Of a stretch of 64,000 nucleotides of DNA, positions 8,733-18,015 are shown in pieces. Each line of letters starts with the position of its first letter. The stretch's first letter is position 1. A program made the position numbers and the translations under genes. The stretch covers positions 3,986,577 to 4,050,576 of the forward strand of contig NZ_KB731324.1 in the NCBI RefSeq assembly GCF_000353285.1, read 5' to 3'. The notes beneath the pieces are model-generated. The model searched no databases, had not been told where the DNA came from, and saw only the letters and a list, made by a program, of their open reading frames with translations. Origin of the DNA: Leptolyngbya boryana PCC 6306 (GTDB taxonomy: Bacteria > Cyanobacteriota > Cyanobacteriia > Leptolyngbyales > Leptolyngbyaceae).

Positions 8733-10018
8733 GCTTTGCCCTGACTGCCATAGTTCAGAGAATAGGCTTCGGATTTTTGCTCTGCCTCGAATGCTCGCAT
8801 CCGTTCATTCATGTTTTGAATAAAATTGCGGAGAAAGGTCTTGAGTCTGGGTGTAGTGTGTTGAGATTCCACACCTTTTGCTAGAAATCGACCCACTTGA
8901 TTGCGATGAAAAATGCGCCATTCCTTCATCACTTCCCATAAGGTAAGTTTTAGGGATTCGAGTTGCGCTTTTTGTGCAGGCGGCATTTGAGCACAAATTG
9001 TGTCAAATGGAGCATGTGTCTGACAAGACTCTAAGATTGCAGCCAGTTCCGGTAGGAGAAAAGAGCGGGATGCTCTTACTTTCTCCAGGTACGGGCTTGA
9101 CTCAGACGTAAAGCCGAAAAACTCATCCAGAAAAGGAACCAAAAATCCTGTGACACCAGGCGTGCTTTTACGTTCTGAAAGCTTAATTGCAGGAGTAAAT
9201 TGAGCGATCGCGAGTGCTTCTTTAGGGATGTCTTGGTTTGCTTCTAAGTGCTGCGTCAACGCTTCGATCGACCATCGAATCATCACCGCTAAACAATCTG
9301 CCACTCTTTCAGGAGATTGATGTGTGACGAAAGCGTTCAGGGCTGTTTCAGCCCAGGCACAAATTCGCCGACCCACAATTTCAGAGTACAGAAATATCTT
9401 GAGAAATTCGCAATACATCTGTCGATGCTGAACATTCTCGTGATTGCAAAACTGCATCGCAGATTGTGCTAACCGAGTTCGCTGATGCAGAATTAAGCGA
9501 TCGATATTGTGAAGTTCCTCCAACGGATCGGTATAAATCGGCAGATCGGACAGGTTACAGGAAAAGTTGCAGTAAACCAGCGCGGTGAGCGAGGTGGATG
9601 CTTCAATTCCCAAGCGCTTTGCGACGACTGTCCAGAGCGTCGATAGCTTTTCTGGAAATTGAATTGACTGCTCACTGACGATCGGGGTGGCTGCTAGCTT
9701 TTCAGGATCTTTTTCGATATAAGGGCGACGAAATCCTAATGCTAAATAGGTCAGCAGAGCAAGATAAGCCGCTAATTGGTTGGGATTATCCGTGATGTCA
9801 GGATGAAAGTCTTGCAAGAACGAATTGATCGCGGCTCTTGGATCTGCCTCTGCGGCTAAAATTTGCGGCAGTTGATCTCTGACAAATTGGCGATCGCAGG
9901 CTGAAATCAGGCGATGCTCTGCAATAAAAGGCCACCGCTCTCCCCACTTTGTATTGAATTGAGAGAGGCTCGCTAGAGTTTCTGATACACCTTGATTGGT
10001 TGCTACAGTGACTTGCAT
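8711..10018 (-). CDS. Unrecognised 435-residue protein paired with a P450-like gene
   Basis: I do not recognise this protein. It is soluble, largely alpha-helical in appearance, with no signal peptide, membrane segment or familiar motif. Notable segments are AAYLALLTYLALGFRRPYIEKDP (read in two parts) and a His/Asn-rich patch near MQFCNHENVQHRQMY. The ATG is at 10018. It lies 54 bp downstream of, and on the same strand as, the P450-like gene, so the two are probably co-transcribed and act in one pathway. The 3' end overlaps the convergent oxidoreductase gene. A role in oxidative tailoring or synthesis of a small molecule is an inference from the neighbour only. Confidence 0.6.
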   Translation of the reverse strand: MQVTVATNQGVSETLASLSQFNTKWGERWPFIAEHRLISACDRQFVRDQLPQILAAEADPRAAINSFLQDFHPDITDNPNQLAAYLALLTYLALGFRRPYIEKDPEKLAATPIVSEQSIQFPEKLSTLWTVVAKRLGIEASTSLTALVYCNFSCNLSDLPIYTDPLEELHNIDRLILHQRTRLAQSAMQFCNHENVQHRQMYCEFLKIFLYSEIVGRRICAWAETALNAFVTHQSPERVADCLAVMIRWSIEALTQHLEANQDIPKEALAIAQFTPAIKLSERKSTPGVTGFLVPFLDEFFGFTSESSPYLEKVRASRSFLLPELAAILESCQTHAPFDTICAQMPPAQKAQLESLKLTLWEVMKEWRIFHRNQVGRFLAKGVESQHTTPRLKTFLRNFIQNMNERMRAFEAEQKSEAYSLNYGSQGKAHEADHL

Positions 10019-10072
10019 GGTTCGACGGCACCTAAATAATGTTCAGTTTGACAATAACCTCGTGCAAAAGAC

Positions 10073-11314
10073 CTAGCTCTTTGCGGATAAACGAGAGGGT
10101 TGAACCGAACCGTGTGAAGCTGCTGCTGGAATTCGCAAAGCCTTGAGCGATGCATAATAGTGATCGGCTTCACGGCGTTTGTTGGAAGCTTTAGCATTTT
10201 GATGGTTAACCCAAGCTCTTTGAATCAAGCAAAAGCTTGCATGTGAATAAATCCATGCCCCAAAATGCAGCCAGGATAAGAACCAAGGCACACGTTTACC
10301 GATTGGAGTTACGATCGCAAGCCCGCCACAGGGTAAATTTCTGGTGTGGCGAATGTAGCTCTGCGTTTGGTAAGTCTGCATCCAAACTTGAACCATTCTT
10401 GGAACCATCTCGATCGCGCTGCCGCGTCCCGGACAGGATCGATTGCTGGCAACACCAAAAATAAACGTTTGTCCAAGCCAGTTTTTAGCTTGCCAGCGCT
10501 GCCAATTGTATTGAAGCGCATCTTTGCCAAAAATATCAGTTCGACGGTGATAGTTTACGTAATTGAGGCTGTATAGACAGGTATTATCATTGCTAGGTCT
10601 TGTCGATCGCGTGAATAACGGATATAACCTCAATGCTTCATAAAAAGCGAGTGCAAATTCATCCAAACTTGTCGGAGTTGGGGCATGTTGTGCGAGAGCG
10701 ATCACCGTATGTGCAAAGCCCTCGCTCAGTTCATCCACACTCGAAACAATGAGTGCAAAGATCACCTCATGAATGTTAGTAAAAGTTTCCTGCAACTCTA
10801 TTTCCTGCAACTCTAATTGAGGGTTGAGTCCTAGCTTCACAGCATCAGCCACTAATGCGATCGCATTTCGCCTAGATTTTATATCAACTGTTTCCCTGTT
10901 CTTGACGACCATCAAGATGTTATGAGCCGCTTTGACTACAAGATCGGGGTTAGGGCAGGCTCTAGCAAAAAACGCAAACCAAACTTCATCCAAGACCGCA
11001 CCAAAAGCAGAATCTCGAATCGAGCAAACAGGATAAGCTGGTAGATTCGATGCCCAGTAAGCTTTGAGGCGATTTTCAAACCCCTGTTTACAGTTGCTCT
11101 CAAGGACTTTAGAAACCTGTTTTGCTAGCGAAGAAATCGCTTCAAACTGAGGATCTTCTGAATCAATGTTTTCTAGAAAACGATGACCAACGGGAGACAT
11201 GGAATAGAAAAGGCGATTTTGCCGAGGATCTTTCGATCGATTCATCGCAGATTTAGACAGATACACATTCACAATGTCCTTGACAGGACATTGTGTTAAA
11301 TCCTTTACTTCCAT
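10073..11314 (-). CDS. Cytochrome P450-like protein with degenerate haem motif
   Basis: This protein of about 413 residues shows P450 hallmarks. An ExxR element sits in FYEALRLYPLFTRSTRP (K-helix, followed by the usual proline/arginine). A Cys-ligand loop has the sequence GVASNRSCPGRGSAIEM. In that loop the Arg, Cys and final Gly of FxxGxRxCxG are kept, but the first Phe and Gly are replaced, closer to the loops of fatty-acid-hydroperoxide or peroxygenase-type P450s (NxxCxG, HRCPGE). An acidic Thr-poor I-helix region is at about 205-235. The C-terminal 75 residues after the haem loop are basic and unlike normal P450 ends. The start is placed at ATG 11314; an upstream TTG at 11359 is in frame. 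Substrate unknown; it is probably in an operon with the 8711-10018 gene. Confidence 0.65.
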   Translation of the reverse strand: MEVKDLTQCPVKDIVNVYLSKSAMNRSKDPRQNRLFYSMSPVGHRFLENIDSEDPQFEAISSLAKQVSKVLESNCKQGFENRLKAYWASNLPAYPVCSIRDSAFGAVLDEVWFAFFARACPNPDLVVKAAHNILMVVKNRETVDIKSRRNAIALVADAVKLGLNPQLELQEIELQETFTNIHEVIFALIVSSVDELSEGFAHTVIALAQHAPTPTSLDEFALAFYEALRLYPLFTRSTRPSNDNTCLYSLNYVNYHRRTDIFGKDALQYNWQRWQAKNWLGQTFIFGVASNRSCPGRGSAIEMVPRMVQVWMQTYQTQSYIRHTRNLPCGGLAIVTPIGKRVPWFLSWLHFGAWIYSHASFCLIQRAWVNHQNAKASNKRREADHYYASLKALRIPAAASHGSVQPSRLSAKS

Positions 11315-11493
11315 AAGTGCTGTCGTGTCGTTAGGGATAAGACTATTGAAGCAATCCAATCGATCGAACTGCTTCCATTGCTTCTGACGTTAGAGATCGC
11401 TTCACGTTGCAACGAAACTATAGCCTGAGTGCTTTAGCCTCTAGAGCAGCAGTAGAAAATGACGGTAGAAAATTGCTATTTAAGCCCCCTATA

Positions 11494-11512
11494 CTCACTT
11501 GAACGAAGTGAG
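11494..11512. repeat. 7-bp hairpin CTCACTT/AAGTGAG
   Basis: CTCACTT (11494-11500) and AAGTGAG (11506-11512) flank a 5-nt loop, about 180 bp upstream of the P450-like gene start. It could be an operator or a leader hairpin. Confidence 0.4.
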
Positions 11513-11571
11513 CTATCGAATAGGCTTGATTTAGGTAGATACACTATGTAGTTATAGAAACTTTCTAGCAT

Positions 11572-11603
11572 TAGTCTTCAGACTTTGTAAAGCCTGAAGA
11601 CTA
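11572..11603. repeat. Long hairpin TAGTCTTCAG/CTGAAGACTA
   Basis: Arms of 10 bp (11572-11581 and 11594-11603) enclose a second 4-bp stem (CTTT 11583-11586, AAAG 11589-11592). There is no poly-U. It may be a transcript end for the leftward DUF924 gene lying beyond 11798, or a regulatory site. Confidence 0.45.
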
Positions 11604-11797
11604 TTAGGACACTTAGTATGTGATACCGCAAAGTAGAATAATAACAATCACATCAGGCTTGCCCTTGAAGAGGCAAAAAATGTTTCTCTAAAAGGTTAAA
11701 TTAAAGACGCAAGCTATTAAACAATGGTACAAATCGAGGAGAATACTGGTTCGTTTTTGTAAGAAAAGAAACAATTATTTCGGCAGAAAATCAGCAA

Positions 11798-12460
11798 TTA
11801 TAGTGACTGTTGTTGACTATACATCCACTGGGGTAAATTACCTTGTAAAAACTGCTCTTCTTCGGGGGTTGATTGTCGATTTAATGCGCGATTACGATGT
11901 GGAAATCTGCCGAAGTGCTGAATGACTTTATGGTGTTGTTGTGCTTCAGGATCAACTTGAGCGAGTTGCTGCTTGACCTTCTCACTCAACCAGTTCTGAG
12001 TCAGTACTTCTTGGGCAAACTGCTGACTTAAGTGCAGAGAGCGTTCCTGAGTTTCTTTGTTTTCTGAATGGCTCAGGCAAATGAGAACCATAAATTGATG
12101 ACTCAGACAAATCGGAGAAGCTAAGCCCATGTCACCCAGAGGGGTAGATTCGAGAAAACGATTCGCCCAAAAAAGTGCTTGCTCATCAAAAGCAAATGCT
12201 CTTGCAGTCCGCCGAAAGCAACCTCTAGTAATTTGATCGTAGAGGATTACTCTGGCGAGTTGTCCCTCAAGTGTATCCGTCCAGGTTTCTGTCTCCGGCG
12301 ATACTGAATCCCACAGGGATTGCTGTATATCGTCTTCTTTGCCCCCAAACCAACGATCGAAGGAGTCGTTTAGATTCGGTAACTGAGCAAGAACGGCATT
12401 CGAGGGACAGTATTCAAACCAGTAGTTCAGAACTTGATGCATTGATGTAGGCTGGTTCAT
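11798..12460 (-). CDS. DUF924 family protein
   Basis: This 220-residue protein is recognisable as DUF924 from the N-terminal MHQVLNYWFEY, the RWFGGKEDDIQQSLW segment, LEGQLARVILYDQITRG and the late PHRNRALNRQSTPEEEQFL stretch. The family is widespread, helical and TPR-like. Its biochemical role is not established. The length is normal. It is transcribed leftward about 200 bp downstream of alaS, with no tight coupling to either neighbour. Confidence 0.85.
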   Translation of the reverse strand: MNQPTSMHQVLNYWFEYCPSNAVLAQLPNLNDSFDRWFGGKEDDIQQSLWDSVSPETETWTDTLEGQLARVILYDQITRGCFRRTARAFAFDEQALFWANRFLESTPLGDMGLASPICLSHQFMVLICLSHSENKETQERSLHLSQQFAQEVLTQNWLSEKVKQQLAQVDPEAQQHHKVIQHFGRFPHRNRALNRQSTPEEEQFLQGNLPQWMYSQQQSL

Positions 12461-12555
12461 GTTCTACCTGCTTGAACTATTGGGGTTAAATTGTACCTTG
12501 AACGCTTCCCCTTCAGGAGCATAGTGATTGAGTTGTGTTCCTTGGTTGGGTCTGG

Positions 12556-12615
12556 ATTTCGACTTCACTCAACTCACACATCCCTCGGATTTTGAGCGTT
12601 GAGCAAAGTCGAAAT
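12556..12615. repeat. Inverted repeat ATTTCGACTT/AAGTCGAAAT
   Basis: Outer arms of 10 bp (12556-12565 and 12606-12615) and inner arms CTCAAC/GTTGAG (12568-12573, 12598-12603) form an extended stem-loop in the spacer after alaS. It may act as the alaS transcript end, though it lacks a T tract. Confidence 0.45.
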
Positions 12616-12657
12616 GCAATGACTCAATCGTTTCCCTCGTGAAAAACCAATGTTACT

Positions 12658-15282
12658 CTACTTGACTAATCCAGCTTTCAGTTGATTCTTTGCTTCTGTC
12701 AAAGCTTCGGATAACTTACTTGCATCTCGTCCACCTGCTTGTGCAAGATTTGGACGACCGCCGCCACCGCCACCGCAGATTTTCGCGATCGCGCCGACTA
12801 ATTTTCCAGCTTGCATTCCCTGCTTGACAACAGCCGGACTAAAGGCAGCCACAAAGCTGACTTTTCCGGCTTCTGGGACAGATCCTAAAACGACTGCTCC
12901 TTCACCCATCTTCTGCAACAATTGCTCGGCTGCTTTTTGTAAAGAAGCGGGATCAACAGCTTCTAACTGAGAAACAAGCACTTTGAAGTCGCCAACAGTG
13001 TCAACTTCAGCCAGAAGTTGATCAGCTTTCGCGATCGCTAATTGTCCCTTAACGGCTTCGAGTTGCTTCTGAGTGTTTTTAAGCTCGGTTTGTAGAGCAG
13101 TAATGCGATCGGGAATCTCTTCAGGCTTCGACTTAAAGCGATCGCTCAAATCTTTCACTACACTGTCTCGAACATTCAAATATTCCAGCACCGATGCTCC
13201 AGAAATTGCTTCAATCCGACGAATCCCCGCTGCAACGCCCGTTTCAGACACAATCTTGAAGAGTCCAATTTCAGCGGTGTTCGCAACGTGAGTTCCGCCA
13301 CAAAGTTCCATCGAAACGCCAGGAAAATCGATGACACGAACTTCATCGCCATACTTTTCACCAAACATTGCGATCGCACCTTTTGCTTTAGCATCGGCAA
13401 TCGGCATGACTGCAATCTCAGCTTGATGACCTTCTGCAATCCAGGTATTGATCTGTTCTTCAATTTGCTGAATTTGCTCTGAGGTGAGTGGCTTGGAATA
13501 GTTGAAATCGAATCTTAAGCGATCGAAGTCTACTAGCGATCCAGCTTGAGAAATGCCTTCATCGACAATCTTCCGCAGTGCCGCTTGAAGTAGGTGCGTT
13601 GCAGAGTGATTTGCAGCCGCTCGACGACGACACGAGAGATCAATTTGCGCCGTGACTTTATCGCCAGATCGAACTGTGCCACGCTCAACTCGTCCAAAGT
13701 GAACAAAGAAAGCCGATTCTTTCTTCACATCTTCGACTCGAATCACCAGATCCTCGCCAGAGAGATAACCGCGATCGCCAATCTGTCCGCCCGATTCTGC
13801 ATAGAACGGAGTCTGATTTAAGATCACCTGAACGTCTGTACCCGCTTCGACTCGATCAACAGGTTCACCATTGACTAACAAGAGTTGAATTTCAGCTTGA
13901 GTAGAAGGTTGCTTGTAGCCTAGAAACTCAGTGCCTTGTAAGTTTTCAGCTAAGGTATCTAAGGTTCCTTGAACGGTTAAATCAATGGTTTTGTGAGCAT
14001 CGCGACCGCGTTGGCGTTGGGCTTGCATTTCAGCTTCAAAGCCTTTCATATCGACCGTTAAGCCTTTCTCGATCGCGACTTCTTCTGTGAGTTCCACCGG
14101 GAAGCCGTAAGTATCGTATAGCTCAAACGCATCTTTGCCAGAGATTTGCTTGGTTTCTCGGTTCAGAATTTCTTCGAGTAGTTTTTCGCCGCGATCGAGC
14201 GTTTTACGGAACCGTTCTTCTTCGATCTTGAGTTCCGATTTCACAACCGTTTCTTTCATCCGGACATTCGGATAAGCCGATTCAGAAAGCGCGATCGCAG
14301 TTTCGGCAACATCAGTTGTAAAATCTCGATCAATGCCAATCAATCGCCCTTGTCGAACGACCCGCCGGATTAATCGCCGCAGCACATAGCCCCGCCCTTC
14401 ATTCGATGCCGTGATGCCGTCTGCAATCATATGCACGACTGCTCGAATGTGATCCCCAATGACTTTGAGCGAGACTTTTGTTGATTCATCTGCGGTTGAG
14501 TAGTCAATGCCAGCGATCTTTGCGGCAGTTTGAACGATCGGGAAAATCAAATCCGTTTCGTAGTTGTTCGGCACTTTCTGCAAAATCTGTGCCATCCGCT
14601 CTAAGCCCATTCCAGTATCAATGTTCTTATTCTGGAGTGGCGTTAAGTTTCCATCAATGTCCTGGTTGTATTGCATAAAAACCAGGTTGTAATACTCAAT
14701 AAATCGCGTGTCGTCTTCGAGGTCGATATGGTCGTCTCCCAATTCTGGATGAAAGTCGTAATACAACTCTGAGCAAGGACCACACGGTCCTGTAGGCCCT
14801 GAATTCCAGAAATTATCTTTCGCACCCATGCGCTGAATTCGGTGAGCGGGAATTCCGACTTCATCTCGCCAGATTGCAAAGGCTTCGTCGTCTTCCTCAA
14901 AAACGCTGACGACAATCCGCTCCGGAGGCAAGCCGAACGTTTTCGTCGATAACTCCCATGCCCAAGCGATCGCTTGCGACTTGAAGTAGTCTCCAAAACT
15001 AAAGTTTCCCAACATCTCAAAGAAGGTGTGATGTCGAGCCGTCCGTCCGACATTCTCGATATCATTTGTCCGAATACACTTTTGAGAGGTCGTTGCCCGC
15101 GGAAATTCCGATTTTTGCTGACCCAGAAAAATCGGTTTGAAGGGAAGCATTCCCGCGATCGTTAACAGAACGGTTGGATCTTCAGGCACAAGCGACGCAC
15201 TAGGCAACGGTTGATGTCCGCGCTGTGCAAAGAAATCAAGAAATGTTTGCCGAATTTGAGCGCCGCTGAGAGGAGTAGCCAT
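12658..15282 (-). CDS. alaS: Alanyl-tRNA synthetase
   Basis: This 874-residue enzyme charges tRNA-Ala. The class II catalytic core starts at [17 protein letters not shown] and holds the motif 2 region [19 protein letters not shown]. The editing domain has the HXXXH-type zinc site ([12 protein letters not shown]) and [13 protein letters not shown]. The C-terminal region has the coiled coil and the glycine-rich C-Ala domain with [15 protein letters not shown]. Length, domain order and motifs are those of a complete bacterial AlaRS. The ATG is at 15282. It appears to be transcribed alone; the chemosensory operon lies upstream on the same strand, 208 bp away. Confidence 0.98.
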   Translation of the reverse strand: MATPLSGAQIRQTFLDFFAQRGHQPLPSASLVPEDPTVLLTIAGMLPFKPIFLGQQKSEFPRATTSQKCIRTNDIENVGRTARHHTFFEMLGNFSFGDYFKSQAIAWAWELSTKTFGLPPERIVVSVFEEDDEAFAIWRDEVGIPAHRIQRMGAKDNFWNSGPTGPCGPCSELYYDFHPELGDDHIDLEDDTRFIEYYNLVFMQYNQDIDGNLTPLQNKNIDTGMGLERMAQILQKVPNNYETDLIFPIVQTAAKIAGIDYSTADESTKVSLKVIGDHIRAVVHMIADGITASNEGRGYVLRRLIRRVVRQGRLIGIDRDFTTDVAETAIALSESAYPNVRMKETVVKSELKIEEERFRKTLDRGEKLLEEILNRETKQISGKDAFELYDTYGFPVELTEEVAIEKGLTVDMKGFEAEMQAQRQRGRDAHKTIDLTVQGTLDTLAENLQGTEFLGYKQPSTQAEIQLLLVNGEPVDRVEAGTDVQVILNQTPFYAESGGQIGDRGYLSGEDLVIRVEDVKKESAFFVHFGRVERGTVRSGDKVTAQIDLSCRRRAAANHSATHLLQAALRKIVDEGISQAGSLVDFDRLRFDFNYSKPLTSEQIQQIEEQINTWIAEGHQAEIAVMPIADAKAKGAIAMFGEKYGDEVRVIDFPGVSMELCGGTHVANTAEIGLFKIVSETGVAAGIRRIEAISGASVLEYLNVRDSVVKDLSDRFKSKPEEIPDRITALQTELKNTQKQLEAVKGQLAIAKADQLLAEVDTVGDFKVLVSQLEAVDPASLQKAAEQLLQKMGEGAVVLGSVPEAGKVSFVAAFSPAVVKQGMQAGKLVGAIAKICGGGGGGRPNLAQAGGRDASKLSEALTEAKNQLKAGLVK

Positions 15283-15490
15283 TGAAGTCCAAAAAATTGA
15301 TAAGTGCGATATTTATCTTATCTTGCCGCAGGTTGATTGACTTGATTGGCAATTTAGGGAAACTGGCAGCCAGGTTAACGATCGCCTTCTTCCCGTTTCT
15401 CCGAATGCTGCAATGTCAATAAATCTAGACATGCCAGTGCGATCGCAATTCGTTCATAGAATCGTCAGTTCTGGGCTTTGTGGCTCGCAA

Positions 15491-16981
15491 TCAGAATGAT
15501 TCAAAAGACCCAACGTTCTGCCAGTCTTCAGGAATCCCTTGTGATAGTAAAGCGTCAATACGATCGCAGTAAAGCTGAGCCATACGATCGTCAGGATGAA
15601 TGCTAAGCACCTGCTCGAAACAAGTTTTAGCTTCTGTCAAGGCGCGATCTTGGTAGTAAGCAATCCCCTGCTGAAACTGAGGTAGAGTCCGGAGTTTTAG
15701 CGTTCGCATTGCTTCGACTTCAGCATTCAAGATCTCATACACAGAAATCGGCTCAGTCCGTCCTTTCACGATCGTATTGGCTAGAAAACGAACGTCATAC
15801 GCTTCAGGATTGCTCAATTGTTCGAGCGTTTGCCCAGTAATCAGGAGAGCACTGCCATAAACTTTCGTCAGACCTTCTAATCGAGACGTGAGATTAACAT
15901 TGTCAGAAAAAGCATCTCCTTGAATGCGGTTACTTTCCCCAACCATACCGAGCATCATATGCCCCACGTGAATTCCAATGCCAATCCGGATAGGGCGATC
16001 GCCTCTTGCTAAACGCTGTTGGTTATATTCCCAAACGCGCTGATGCTTGGCAATTCCAGCAGCGATCGCATCATCGGCTCCATCCGGAAAAACTGCCATC
16101 ATGCCATCGCCTAAGAACTTGACGATAATGCCATAGTGATTGCGAATTTCAGGGCTGACTCGTTTGAGGTAAGCATTGATAAAGTCAAAGTTTTCGCGGG
16201 GAGACATGTTCTCAGAAATCGTCGTAAAAGAACGAATGTCACTAAACATCACTGCCATGGTTTTACTAACAAAGTCGCCCAGCTGAACATCAATCACACT
16301 ATCTTTTCGTAGAAATTGCAGATACTCCTCTGGAAAAAACCGAGCTAGAGAATCCTTTAATCGCTCCAGTTCAGCCTCTCGAACTTTCACCGTTTTGACC
16401 ATCTGGGTGAAAACGCGTGCCAGTTGTCCTAGCTCATCTTGTCGATCGACTACTTCATCTAACTGCTTTGCCTCGAACTGATTTTGCTCCACAGCAAAAG
16501 CTGCGTCCGTAATTTTATTCACTTGTTCAATATAAAGTGCCTGTTCCTCATTTTCCTGGCGGAGTAGCGCTTCTGCCTCTTCGCGCTTGAGCAAGTTGGT
16601 GTAAGCTCTAGAGTGATAGCGGATTCGAGCCAGGAGTTCAACGCGATCGGGCAATTTAACCAGATAATCGTTTGCCCCGTACTCAAAAGCTTGAGCTTTA
16701 ATCACGGGATCTTCCTTGCTCGATAAAACAATTAAGGGAATCTGATGAGTCGGTGCATCTGACGATCGTAAAAGTCGAACGAGCAACAGCCCTTCTATTT
16801 GGGGCATGACGAGATCTTGGAGAATCACAGTCGGACGGCAAGTTTGCACCACTTTTAATGTTTGCAGTGGATTATTACAGTAGTGAAAGCTGATATCGGG
16901 TTCTGAAGCAAGCATCTGCTGCACTGCTTCTGCGATGATGGTTTGGTCGTCAATGAGTAAGACTGTAATCGGCTCGTTCAT
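15491..16981 (-). CDS. Response regulator with class III adenylate cyclase domain
   Basis: This is the last gene of the chemosensory operon, 496 residues. It has an N-terminal receiver domain (VLLIDDQTI; phospho-Asp in VILQDLVMPQ; conserved Lys in LVKLP), a coiled-coil/HAMP-like linker (about 120-200), and a class III nucleotide cyclase domain. The cyclase has both metal Asp (MFSDIRSFTT and KFLGDGMMAVF), the Lys of the purine pocket (VKFLGDG), and DNVNLTSRLE, in which Asp and the transition-state Asn/Arg are kept; this favours ATP over GTP. A C-terminal TPR-like segment follows. By its place after CheB it is the likely phosphorylated output of the CheA at 18016-20715, converting signals to cAMP. 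The start ATG at 16981 is 7 bp after the cheB stop. Confidence 0.9.
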   Translation of the reverse strand: MNEPITVLLIDDQTIIAEAVQQMLASEPDISFHYCNNPLQTLKVVQTCRPTVILQDLVMPQIEGLLLVRLLRSSDAPTHQIPLIVLSSKEDPVIKAQAFEYGANDYLVKLPDRVELLARIRYHSRAYTNLLKREEAEALLRQENEEQALYIEQVNKITDAAFAVEQNQFEAKQLDEVVDRQDELGQLARVFTQMVKTVKVREAELERLKDSLARFFPEEYLQFLRKDSVIDVQLGDFVSKTMAVMFSDIRSFTTISENMSPRENFDFINAYLKRVSPEIRNHYGIIVKFLGDGMMAVFPDGADDAIAAGIAKHQRVWEYNQQRLARGDRPIRIGIGIHVGHMMLGMVGESNRIQGDAFSDNVNLTSRLEGLTKVYGSALLITGQTLEQLSNPEAYDVRFLANTIVKGRTEPISVYEILNAEVEAMRTLKLRTLPQFQQGIAYYQDRALTEAKTCFEQVLSIHPDDRMAQLYCDRIDALLSQGIPEDWQNVGSFESF

Positions 16982-16987
16982 AGGACA

Positions 16988-18010
16988 TCACGAATGTTTT
17001 GCAGTTAAGTGGCGAGCAATTTCTGTTGGAGTCCAAACTTCTGATGCGGCATGTAGCTCGATCGCTGCTTTTGGCATCCCATACACAACGCTACTCGCTT
17101 CATCTTGAGCGATCGTGTACCAACCTTGTTGCTGAAGCAGGCTTAATCCCTCGGCTCCATCACGCCCCATTCCAGTCAATAGAATTGCGGTTCCAGGCGG
17201 TCGCCAGTACTGTGCCAAACTCTTAAACAGAACATTCACAGAGGGACGGTAAGGATAGTAAAGCGGTTCTTTCACATAAGCTAAAGTACGATTTGACTGC
17301 ATCGCTAAATGATCATCCGTACAAGCAACAAAGGCTGTGGCGCTCGTCAATCGATCTCCGGTCATAGCTTTTTTTACCGTCAGTGCTGTTTGATCATTCA
17401 GCCAATCGATCAAGCCTTCGGCAAACTGTGCATCAATATGCTGAACAATCAGAATGGCTGCATCAAAGCTAGCGGGTAGGGGAGCCAGAATCGTTGCTAG
17501 AGCTTTAGGACCACCTGTCGATGCACCGATCGCTATTAGATCAGGCGCAGTAGAAACAGACGGCATAAAAGACCGAGTCGGAGTTGTGCGAATCATAGTA
17601 GAAGGGTGAGCAGATTTGCAGATCAGTTTCTCGATCGTTGAAATTTTACGAAGCAGGGCTTGCGTCATTTCGGGATCGCCGGAACTGCCGAGAATCGGCG
17701 TATTCACGACATCTAGCGCACCATAACTCATCGCCTCAAATACTTTTGCTGCGCTCTGTTTCATGTCGGCAGTCACAATCAGAATCGCACAGGGGGCTTT
17801 CTGCATGATCTGCTGAGTTGCTTCAACGCCATCCATCACAGGCATGAACAAATCCATTAAAATCAGGTCAGGGGTGTCCTGAATACATTTCGCGATCGCT
17901 TCTGCTCCATTCTTTGCAATCCAAACGACTTGATAGTCCGCGACAGAGAGTAGAACTCGCCGCATCGCCTCAATCGCAATCACCATATCGTTTACAATTG
18001 CAATTCTCAT
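16988..18010 (-). CDS. cheB: Chemoreceptor glutamate methylesterase
   Basis: This 340-residue CheB/WspF-type protein has an N-terminal receiver domain (phospho-Asp in [13 protein letters not shown]) and a C-terminal methylesterase domain with the catalytic triad Ser ([11 protein letters not shown]), His ([11 protein letters not shown]) and Asp ([12 protein letters not shown]). It should demethylate or deamidate the MCP encoded in the same operon, with activity raised by CheA phosphorylation. It starts 5 bp after the cheA stop, which indicates tight operon packing. Confidence 0.95.
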   Translation of the reverse strand: MRIAIVNDMVIAIEAMRRVLLSVADYQVVWIAKNGAEAIAKCIQDTPDLILMDLFMPVMDGVEATQQIMQKAPCAILIVTADMKQSAAKVFEAMSYGALDVVNTPILGSSGDPEMTQALLRKISTIEKLICKSAHPSTMIRTTPTRSFMPSVSTAPDLIAIGASTGGPKALATILAPLPASFDAAILIVQHIDAQFAEGLIDWLNDQTALTVKKAMTGDRLTSATAFVACTDDHLAMQSNRTLAYVKEPLYYPYRPSVNVLFKSLAQYWRPPGTAILLTGMGRDGAEGLSLLQQQGWYTIAQDEASSVVYGMPKAAIELHAASEVWTPTEIARHLTAKHS

Positions 18011-18015
18011 CTCTT

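Larger units (their letters stand above)
11315..11797. other. Gene-free 480-bp region with two hairpins
   Basis: This is the upstream region of the leftward P450-like gene and the 3' flank of the leftward DUF924 gene. It contains two clear inverted repeats, listed separately (11494-11512 and 11572-11603). No open frame with a convincing start, and no RNA gene, was seen. Confidence 0.5.
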
